Assembly: GCA_035403085.1 (NCBI GenBank)
Contig: DAONEM010000037.1
Location: forward strand, 1 to 20,174
Source: JAMOAD01 sp023621955
GTDB lineage: Bacteria; Acidobacteriota; Aminicenantia; JAMOAD01
Direction of reading: 5' to 3'
Length of the DNA stretch: 20,174 bases
Shown here: piece by piece, positions 6,326-12,616 of the stretch
Layout of the letters: every line of letters starts with the position of its first letter
Position numbering within the stretch: the first letter of the stretch is position 1
Notes under the pieces: generated by a model
What the model was told of the DNA's origin: nothing
What the model saw: only the letters and a program-made list of their open reading frames with translations
Database searches by the model: none
Position numbers and translations under genes: made by a program

Positions 6326-8299
6326 TCATTTACCTACCCTGACCCTCACGTTCCCACTCAGATCTTCGGCGCGGATGACCCAGACTTTGCCAGCCGCTCC
6401 CTTAATCACAAAGGTTTCAGACAGAGAATCGCAGATTCCATCCTCCGGAAAGAGGGGCTTCCACTTCCTGTCGCCGGTATGGTAGGAGACAGAGCGTATT
6501 GGAGAGATTCGATCGGTGACCTTGAAGCTCAGAGAGCCACCGGCAACGGCCAGGTTCCCCTCAATCTCCGGAGGAGTGTAGTCGAGGCGGAAGGGTTCGC
6601 TGACCATCTCCCCCTTCAAGGCCATAGTCTCGGGGTTGGAGGGAGAATCGGAGGCGACCACCCGAACCTGGTACTCCCCCTCTTCCATGGCCGCCTTCTC
6701 GAGAGAAAAGGTCGTACTCTTCCAATCCCTCTCCACGACGTTCCAGAGAGTCTCTCCCTCCCTTCGAAGGGAGATCTCATAGACCATCTTGTCCTGGTTG
6801 ATGTCACGGGCCTCCCAGCCGAAACGCAGAGTCCCCTCTTTCACCACGTCCGCGGGGTTCGCGGGCGGTTCTGCCCCAGGCTGAGCGGGAAAGGAGATCT
6901 TCAGATTCTTCACCGTCGGAGAGACGTTCACGGGAAGGTAGACGAACTCCAACCCATGGACTGAACTCTGAGGATCTCCCCCGTCGATTCGGATCTTAAA
7001 CTGGAAGTACCTCTTCTTCGAGAGACCTATGGTGAAGGGGTCGGTCATATAGGCGGACCAAGGGGTCCACGATCCATCGGCCTCTTCGGTGTTCCCTCCC
7101 CTGTACGCCACAGAGACCTTCCCGTGAAATTCGGTCCGGAAGGAGAAAGTTCCAAAGGTGGAGAGGGAACCGGTATCGTGAATACGGGAGAAATACTCCC
7201 CTTGGGAGCGGATTCCCTTCTCGAGCCGGAAGATACCGGCCGGGAAATTGCACAGCCCCAGCCATCCGTTGGAGGCGGGGATCAGGGAGAGGGCGATCTT
7301 TCCTCGACTCTGGCCGATCAGGGAGACCTTCCCGGAGGCGTAGTGGTAGATACGGCCGCTGTCACCGGTAACCCAAAGGATCTCGTCCCCATCGCCTCTG
7401 AGGTCGTAGGGGATCTCATCCTCGGAGGTCCAGATCTTCTCGACTTCACCGTTGGATTTCAGTTTGACGATTTCACCGGAAGCCTTCTGAGAGGTCAAGA
7501 CGATCTTCTCCTTCTCGGCCTGTTTCGTCATGGAGAGGCCGGCGGAGGCGACAAAGATCTCGTTCCGGTCGTTCACGTAGATTCCCTTGATCTCTTTCTC
7601 GCCGCTCCGGTAGAGGGATTCCTTTCTCTCCCCGGTAAGCTCGTAGACGGTTCCCTTGTCGCTCCCCCCCGCCCAGAGCTTATCGCCTCTCAGGAAGAGA
7701 CGAACGCAGTTCAACTCGTCGATCTCATAGGTTTTCATGAGGGCGCCGTCTTTGAGGTTGATCAGGTAGACCTTTCCTCCGTTTCCACCGGCGGCGGCGT
7801 AGAGGGTCTGACCCTTAACCTCCAGGTCCCAGATGAAACGGTCGTCCCCGTTGAAGAAGTCGGAGACCTTCCCCGACCCATCCCTTTTGTAGATCTTCCC
7901 GTTGGGAGAGGAGGCCATGTAGAGGTTGCCCGCACCGTCCGAGGCAAGGGCAAAGATATCGGGCTCCGCCGCCTTGAAAACCTCTTCAAACTTATCCTTG
8001 CCTAGGCGGTACACCTTCCCGTTGTGACCGGTGCCTATGTAGGTGTCGCCCTTCGAATCGGCGACGGCAGCGAAGATGAGGTTCTCCTCCGGCTGTGCCA
8101 AGTCCACGATGTTCAACGAGAGGGAGAGCCTTCCCTCCTCCGAGAGCCGAAGCCCTTGAAACTCTCCGGACAAGAAATCTTTCCACTCCCTGTAGGAGAC
8201 CCTTATCGGTTCAACGGCTCCCAAGGAGAGGGTGAAAAGAAGGACAAAAAGGGAAAGGGTTGTTCTCTTCATGGCGGTCTGCCTCACTAGTTTTGTCAT
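6326..8299 (-). CDS. Secreted beta-propeller protein with C-terminal Ig/Fn3-like region
   Basis: This 657-residue protein of unknown function has a signal peptide (KRTTLSLFVLLFTLSLGA, cleaved before VEPI), so it is exported. Residues about 70-390 contain repeated strand patterns such as GDTYIGTGHNGKVYRL, GNLYMASSPNGKIYKR and EIFVASAG, typical of an NHL/PQQ-like propeller with about six or seven blades. After it comes a strand-rich module (about 395-485), then an Fn3-like domain (WEARDINQDKMVYEISL, EGEYQVRVVASDSPSNP) and a final beta-domain. I see no catalytic motif, so a binding or scaffold role is likely. The chosen ATG overlaps the upstream stop as ATGA, with GGAG five bases before it. An alternative start at 8272 (MKRTTLS, preceded by GAGG) gives a more ordinary signal peptide. 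The TPR gene follows by one base. Confidence 0.8.
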   Translation of the reverse strand: MTKLVRQTAMKRTTLSLFVLLFTLSLGAVEPIRVSYREWKDFLSGEFQGLRLSEEGRLSLSLNIVDLAQPEENLIFAAVADSKGDTYIGTGHNGKVYRLGKDKFEEVFKAAEPDIFALASDGAGNLYMASSPNGKIYKRDGSGKVSDFFNGDDRFIWDLEVKGQTLYAAAGGNGGKVYLINLKDGALMKTYEIDELNCVRLFLRGDKLWAGGSDKGTVYELTGERKESLYRSGEKEIKGIYVNDRNEIFVASAGLSMTKQAEKEKIVLTSQKASGEIVKLKSNGEVEKIWTSEDEIPYDLRGDGDEILWVTGDSGRIYHYASGKVSLIGQSRGKIALSLIPASNGWLGLCNFPAGIFRLEKGIRSQGEYFSRIHDTGSLSTFGTFSFRTEFHGKVSVAYRGGNTEEADGSWTPWSAYMTDPFTIGLSKKRYFQFKIRIDGGDPQSSVHGLEFVYLPVNVSPTVKNLKISFPAQPGAEPPANPADVVKEGTLRFGWEARDINQDKMVYEISLRREGETLWNVVERDWKSTTFSLEKAAMEEGEYQVRVVASDSPSNPETMALKGEMVSEPFRLDYTPPEIEGNLAVAGGSLSFKVTDRISPIRSVSYHTGDRKWKPLFPEDGICDSLSETFVIKGAAGKVWVIRAEDLSGNVRVRVGK

Positions 8300-10077
8300 T
8301 GAATCTCCAGGGTGATCATGGCCCTCCCCTCGAAGCTGTATTCGATGGGAAGTGCGTATTCACGAAAGGTACTGATCGGAGGATAGGCGTAGTTGAAGTC
8401 CCTCTGAGAGGGGAGAAGGAAGTGGAACACCGACGCGGGCAGGTTGGAGTAGTCGTAACCGTTGAGAAAAACCGTCTGGTTGCTCCGCAAGACTTTGAAG
8501 TAGATGCAGTTGTTCTTCCTGATGTTGTTCAAGGCCCTCAGGAGGGTGGTTTCACTCTCAGGGAACTTGAAACCATCCTTGTACTGCTCTGTGTCGAACT
8601 TCTCCATACTCTGGGCATCGCCGATAAGAATCGAGAGCTTCTCGCCTGAAGCGAGGGGAGGAACCGTAATGGAGACGCTCTCGCTCTTTGCCGGTTCGTT
8701 GAGGGGTTTGTAGTAGAGGGTGAAGTTGACCTTCTCACCGGGCTTTACCCTGTACTTCTCTGCCACAACCCTGTTGAGGGTGGCAACCTTTCGTTTCTCC
8801 CAGGGAGTGACCTCCAGAGCGACCTCCTGAATCTTGAACTCCTTGACAGGGTTGTCCATGAGAACGTAAGCCAGGGAGGCGAACATCATCGAAAGATCGC
8901 TTACCGAGGAAGAGCCCGCGAAAGTGTCGTCGTAAACGACCGTGTTCCCTCCCTCCGTGAAGAAAGAGCCGTTCACCTTCACCGAGAGCTCACCGGATTC
9001 CTTCGCCTCGGCGATGAGAACGTTGCTGATCACATTGTAAAGAAGGAGCGGGGAGAGAAGCTTGTCCCGAACCATTTTGATCTGATACTCCCGGGGTTTG
9101 TCCCAGTTGACCTTCACCTTGATGGGGATCAGATCCGGCAAAGAGCCCAATTGACCGCGAACGGCAAAGAGCCTGTCTTCGGTGATCTTCCCGATGTAGG
9201 TGTCCGTTTCAGCCAATTTGAAGGAACTCTCGAAGGAGGGGACCACATCGATGATCTTCGCCTTGGAGACCGGGTACTCCACCTTTCCCAAGTTCATGAA
9301 GGGGTGTCCAAAGGCGTAGAAACGGTCGCCGATCACCTTGGTCACCGTTCCCACCGCCGAGATATCCAGATCCCCGATCGTGTAGTGGACGTTGATGGCA
9401 TCGCCGTCCCTCAGCTTTTCCCCGGAGGGTTTCATGTCGAGGTTCATCTTCTGCTGAGGGGAAGAACCGGGGGAGCGGAGGGCCGTGCGGAACTGGGCAA
9501 GTTGAGATCCCATGCTCTCAGAGAGACGGGGGGAGAGTCCCCCGGGATGTGAGAGGAGGTTCCAGTTCATGAAAGAGGGGAGCCTGGATTGGAGCCTCTT
9601 GGAGATCTTCTCCAGAAGGTCCGGGTCCCTGAAACCACTCTTCATCTCGATGTTCAGGTCCATAGAGACCTCTGGAGCCGCCTTCTTCTCGGTCTTGAGC
9701 ATCGCCTCGAAGGGGGTGATCCCGGCTACGGCCTTCTTCGTGAAAGGGAAGGAGAAGGCAACGGCCCCGACGATCTTTCCATCCAGGTAGACAGGGCTCC
9801 CGGACATGCCGGCGATCACTCCGGTCTCTTTGTAGTAATCTCCCAGAATCTCACCGATGATGAAATTTTCACCGGGGTAGTTGTTCCTCAAGACTCCGGA
9901 GACCCGGACCTCGAAATCCGAGAGGGTTTGCCCTTTCAGAACCGTTTGCCCCTTGAGGATCATCCCCTCTTTGATATCCTTGACCGGTACGAAACTCTGC
10001 TCCTGGGCCTGAAGAAGAGTGCCGCAAAAGAAGAAAGCCAGCACTATCGTCCCCAAAAGCCCAACCTTCACCTTCAT
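8296..10077 (-). CDS. SpoIVB-like S55 peptidase-family protein, domain order permuted
   Basis: This is a 593-residue exported protein. The signal peptide is MKVKVGLLGTIVLAFFFCG, with cleavage near LQA before QEQ. The stretch GVIAGMSGSPVYLDGKIVGA contains the S55 serine motif (Ser94), with a possible acidic partner at Asp80. No histidine precedes it. The S55 histidine motif occurs later as YAFGHPFMNLG (His258) and is followed by SFKLAETDTYIGKI, which resembles the region after the GH motif in SpoIVB. The order is therefore reversed from SpoIVB (GH first, GMSGSP last). There is no PDZ domain, and the last 250 residues are beta-rich and unassigned. The start at 10077 is chosen because its ATG overlaps the stop of the lipid kinase gene (ATGA), has GAGG five bases upstream and begins a signal peptide. 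The open frame continues upstream to 10323 only as a shadow of the kinase gene. Proteolytic activity is inferred, not certain. Confidence 0.85.
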   Translation of the reverse strand: MKVKVGLLGTIVLAFFFCGTLLQAQEQSFVPVKDIKEGMILKGQTVLKGQTLSDFEVRVSGVLRNNYPGENFIIGEILGDYYKETGVIAGMSGSPVYLDGKIVGAVAFSFPFTKKAVAGITPFEAMLKTEKKAAPEVSMDLNIEMKSGFRDPDLLEKISKRLQSRLPSFMNWNLLSHPGGLSPRLSESMGSQLAQFRTALRSPGSSPQQKMNLDMKPSGEKLRDGDAINVHYTIGDLDISAVGTVTKVIGDRFYAFGHPFMNLGKVEYPVSKAKIIDVVPSFESSFKLAETDTYIGKITEDRLFAVRGQLGSLPDLIPIKVKVNWDKPREYQIKMVRDKLLSPLLLYNVISNVLIAEAKESGELSVKVNGSFFTEGGNTVVYDDTFAGSSSVSDLSMMFASLAYVLMDNPVKEFKIQEVALEVTPWEKRKVATLNRVVAEKYRVKPGEKVNFTLYYKPLNEPAKSESVSITVPPLASGEKLSILIGDAQSMEKFDTEQYKDGFKFPESETTLLRALNNIRKNNCIYFKVLRSNQTVFLNGYDYSNLPASVFHFLLPSQRDFNYAYPPISTFREYALPIEYSFEGRAMITLEIQ

Positions 10078-10964
10078 GTCCACCTCTCGATTCGAAATTT
10101 TACCACTCCCGGCACAACGGTGTAAAACAACTCTCTTCCCTTTCCCAACTCTCCATCGTACTCCCAGGGGAATTCCCCCCCTTCCAAGGGTTCCAGGGTC
10201 AGGCTCCGGCAACGCCGTCTCACGGTCTCGGAGCCTTCGGGGGCCTTTCCGGTGAGACTGTTTATTAAAAGGGGGAGAAGGTCCCTGCGAGCGACTTTCC
10301 TGACCATGCAGAGATCGAGCCAACCGTCCTCCAGGGAGGCCTGGGAAGAGACCTTCATCTTCCCCCCGAAATAGCCGCCGTTGCAGAGGGCGCCGACCCA
10401 GTAGTCTCCCCGAATCTCCTCTCTCCCGTCCACAAGGGCTCTCACCCTCCTGGCCGGAGAGGAGAGAATCGCGGAAAGGGCCTTCGCCAAGTAGGCGGTC
10501 TTGAGAAGGTTCCCCCTCTTAGCGACTCTCCTGGCTACCTCTCCACCCATTCCGAAGGAGGAGACATTGCAGAAGTATCTCTCTCTCCCGGAGGCGCTGA
10601 CCTTCACCAGGTCCAGTGTCTTTGTTGCTCCCGTCTCACCACGAACGCTCCGGAGGAAATCGTTTCCTCTCCCGGAGGGAAGGAGCGAGAGGGAGGCATC
10701 AGGGTTGACCGGTTTGTCTTTCTCCATGTAGCCGTTGACAATCTCGTTGAAAGTCCCGTCCCCACCTAAACCGATAATATAGTTGAACCCTTCATCCAGG
10801 GCCTTTCGAGTCAAGAGGACCGCCTCGCCCGGGCATGATGTGAACTCCTGGTTCAAGGGTCCGTAGCGAGACTCCAGAGGGAGCAGAAACCTTCTCCACC
10901 TTCCCCTCGTCGCTCCGCCTCCCGAAGCGGGGTTGACGATGACCTTGATCTTGAGGTTGCCCAC
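10074..10964 (-). CDS. Diacylglycerol kinase family lipid kinase (DgkB/YegS-like)
   Basis: This 296-residue cytoplasmic enzyme belongs to the DAGK catalytic family, which uses ATP to phosphorylate diacylglycerol or a related lipid. The nucleotide-binding elements are in order: VIVNPASGGG at 8-17, GLGGDGTFNEIVNG at about 65-78, and LPSGRGNDFLRS near 96-107. The C-terminal half has the beta-sandwich pattern of the family (DGWLDLCMVRK, FPWEYDGEL). The length is normal. It probably starts at a GTG codon, 13 bases after the preceding stop. GAAGAAGGA lies directly before it, at rather tight spacing. Its stop overlaps the S55-like gene. Lipid substrate cannot be told from sequence: DgkB-like recycling of diacylglycerol or a YegS-like role are both possible. 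Confidence 0.9.
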   Translation of the reverse strand: MGNLKIKVIVNPASGGGATRGRWRRFLLPLESRYGPLNQEFTSCPGEAVLLTRKALDEGFNYIIGLGGDGTFNEIVNGYMEKDKPVNPDASLSLLPSGRGNDFLRSVRGETGATKTLDLVKVSASGRERYFCNVSSFGMGGEVARRVAKRGNLLKTAYLAKALSAILSSPARRVRALVDGREEIRGDYWVGALCNGGYFGGKMKVSSQASLEDGWLDLCMVRKVARRDLLPLLINSLTGKAPEGSETVRRRCRSLTLEPLEGGEFPWEYDGELGKGRELFYTVVPGVVKFRIERWT

Positions 10965-10977
10965 GTCCTTCTTCGGC

Positions 10978-11499
10978 TTAGTTACGTCCTTTTCGCTTCT
11001 CTATGAGGCGGACCAGGGCAGCCCCCAGAGGAGGGAAAAAGAGGAAAAAAACAAACAACGCGGCGCAATAGAGGAGGGAAAACCGGACGAACCCGACCCT
11101 GTTGACCCAATCCATGACACTCTGCGCCTCGGGAAGGGCGAATCTGTCCAGGACCTCCTGGAGACGGTTCAGCCTCTGCCCGAAGACAAGGGCCCGTATG
11201 AGCTGAAAGACGGTGAAGAGAAGCCAGCCGAAGACCCCCGAGATCGCCCCATAGAGGAGGGCGTCACCCCCGGTGATCGGCTCGGGGTTGTTCCTCTTGG
11301 CGATGAGGATCGTCACGGCCCCTCCGACGATGAGCCAGAGGCAACAGCAGACGTTGAAAACCGAAATCAGAGGGAAGACAGACAGGATGGCCATCAAGGC
11401 TCCGCCCATGAGGCAGGGGCCCAGCTCGATTCGCGCCTTGGGGCTCTTCTGGAGAGGAGGCTGAAGACCCTCTCCCTCTGGGACTCTTTCGTTCTCCAT
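10978..11499 (-). CDS. Conserved four-helix membrane protein of unknown function
   Basis: This 173-residue protein has about four predicted membrane segments: near 28-45 and 46-66, then about 83-107 and 141-165. The first pair is joined by a cysteine cluster, NVCCCLW, in a glycine-rich setting (GGALMAILSVFP, VGGAVTILIAKR). The third is GAISGVFGWLLFTVFQLI. A charged stretch between the third and fourth helices may face the cytoplasm, and the C-terminus is basic (IEKRKGRN). I do not recognise a named family. The ATG has GAGGTGAT two bases upstream. It is three bases after the DUF2085 gene and 13 bases before the lipid kinase, so it is probably part of the same envelope operon. Confidence 0.75.
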   Translation of the reverse strand: MENERVPEGEGLQPPLQKSPKARIELGPCLMGGALMAILSVFPLISVFNVCCCLWLIVGGAVTILIAKRNNPEPITGGDALLYGAISGVFGWLLFTVFQLIRALVFGQRLNRLQEVLDRFALPEAQSVMDWVNRVGFVRFSLLYCAALFVFFLFFPPLGAALVRLIEKRKGRN

Positions 11500-11502
11500 G
11501 GA

Positions 11503-11973
11503 TCACCTCGCTCGGCACAAGGCCTGAGCCGATATTATAGCAATAAAAGCCCCTGATAACCAGCGAAGAGAGTGGTACCAGGGGAGAAAGCCCCCCTCCG
11601 GCTGAAAGAGTTTCGAAAGGAAGAAGAGAAGGACGGCCCCGATCACCGTTAGAAAGAGAGGAAGCCGTTCCTCCACTCTCGGAAAAAGGAGGAAAAGCGA
11701 CAAAACGACGGGAAAGCCGAAGTAAAAGCCTAAACAACGGGAACATACCGGGAAAGCCACCCCTCCCCAGGAGAGAGAGCGCTCCGGCCTCTGATGGCAT
11801 ACCAGGGAGAAGGCAAGCCTCACAAGGCCCTCCCCACCCGGCGAAGAACTATGGAGTAAGGGAGTCACCACGATGACCGCGCAAAGAGTCATCGAGAGGA
11901 TTAGAAGGAGAAAGACGATCCCTTCACCCCTCCCTTTCTGGAATGTTGGAGATGCAGAGGACGCCTTTCTCAT
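11503..11973 (-). CDS. DUF2085 family membrane protein
   Basis: This small integral membrane protein has up to 156 residues. The family signature is clear: LVCHQRPERS (Cys59, His60, Gln61, Arg62), then PVCSRCLGFYFGF (Cys77, Cys80), which could form a metal or redox site at the membrane face. Hydrophobic segments are near residues 18-38, 83-100, 105-122 and 138-152. Its biochemical role is unknown. The start is uncertain. The first ATG overlaps the transglycosylase gene by 50 bases and has no good ribosome binding site. The only strong Shine-Dalgarno-like sequence (GGGAGGGGTGAAGGG) lies inside the reading frame, just before codon 19 (ATC), which is not a usual start. The next ATG is codon 29, inside the first membrane segment. 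Confidence 0.85.
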   Translation of the reverse strand: MRKASSASPTFQKGRGEGIVFLLLILSMTLCAVIVVTPLLHSSSPGGEGLVRLAFSLVCHQRPERSLSWGGVAFPVCSRCLGFYFGFPVVLSLFLLFPRVEERLPLFLTVIGAVLLFFLSKLFQPEGGFLPWYHSLRWLSGAFIAIISAQALCRAR

Positions 11974-12616
11974 CGTAGTATTTTTTAACCTTCGTCTTCC
12001 GTCTGGGGGGTGTCGTCTTGGAAACCGTCTTAGGGGCGTTCAGCGGAACCTCTCCCTTATAGAAGCGGGTAATCCTGGTTACATAGTCCTGAGTCTCCCT
12101 GAAGGGGGGAATACCCCCGTACCGGTCCACTCTCGCTTCACCGGCGTTGTAAGCGGCCAAGGCCAAGACGGTGTCGTTGTTGTATTTGTCAAGAAGCCTT
12201 TTCAGGTGGCGGATTCCCGCCTCCAGGTTCCTTTCAGGGTCGAAGATCTCCGAGACGTTGACCCCATAATCCTTGGCCGTCTCGGTCATCAACTGCATCA
12301 AGCCTTTGGCCCCTTTATGGGAAACGGCCCCAGCGTCAAAGTTGGACTCGGTCTTGATAATGGCCTTGACCAACTCCGGGTCCACTCCCTCCCTCTGGCT
12401 GAACTTACGGATCTTGTCTTCGTAGGCCGTGTCGCCAAGGTTGGTGTTGTAGAAGTGCCGAACCGTCTTGATCACTTTGAGAATCTTGACCGAATCGGTG
12501 GGGGTGTAGTTGGAGATCACCTTCCTTCCGTTGCCATCCTGGTAGATGTAGATATCCCCCCAAAGAAGGGTCGGAAGCGCCAGGAGCGTGAACCAGAAGA
12601 GCCCTCTATTCGCCAT
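11924..12616 (-). CDS. Lytic transglycosylase (SLT domain) with DUF4124-like ends
   Basis: This 230-residue exported enzyme is predicted to cleave the MurNAc-GlcNAc bond of peptidoglycan. A signal peptide covers residues 1-20 (GLFWFTLLALPTLLWG). The SLT domain starts at about residue 65. The catalytic glutamate is Glu90 in IIKTESNF, followed by SHKGAKGLMQLM and ALAAYNAGEARVDRYGG, which are diagnostic of this family. Residues 22-37 (IYIYQDGNGRKVISNY) resemble a DUF4124 motif (aromatic, D-x-x-G, then S/T-N). A second such motif, KKYYDEKGVLCISNIP, lies at the extreme C-terminus. The start overlaps the end of alaS by 11 bases with GGAAGG before it. The 3' end overlaps the DUF2085 gene. A housekeeping or pilus/secretion-associated wall-remodelling role is possible, since a pilus ATPase lies two genes upstream. 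Confidence 0.92.
   Translation of the reverse strand: MANRGLFWFTLLALPTLLWGDIYIYQDGNGRKVISNYTPTDSVKILKVIKTVRHFYNTNLGDTAYEDKIRKFSQREGVDPELVKAIIKTESNFDAGAVSHKGAKGLMQLMTETAKDYGVNVSEIFDPERNLEAGIRHLKRLLDKYNNDTVLALAAYNAGEARVDRYGGIPPFRETQDYVTRITRFYKGEVPLNAPKTVSKTTPPRRKTKVKKYYDEKGVLCISNIPEREG

Noticed and set aside
7124..8005. 293-codon open frame opposite the propeller gene
   Set aside because: Shadow frame with Gly/Asp/Val-rich sequence and no start signal; the propeller repeats lie on the minus strand.
8296..10077. Evidence for sporulation from the SpoIVB-like protein
   Set aside because: The protein lacks the PDZ domain, has a different motif order and sits among envelope genes of a Gram-negative type; no other sporulation gene is seen.
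10078..10323. N-terminal extension of the S55-like protein up to 10323
   Set aside because: It would cover the end of the lipid kinase gene, is Arg/Pro-rich without domain features, and would bury a good signal peptide and an ATGA-coupled start at 10077.
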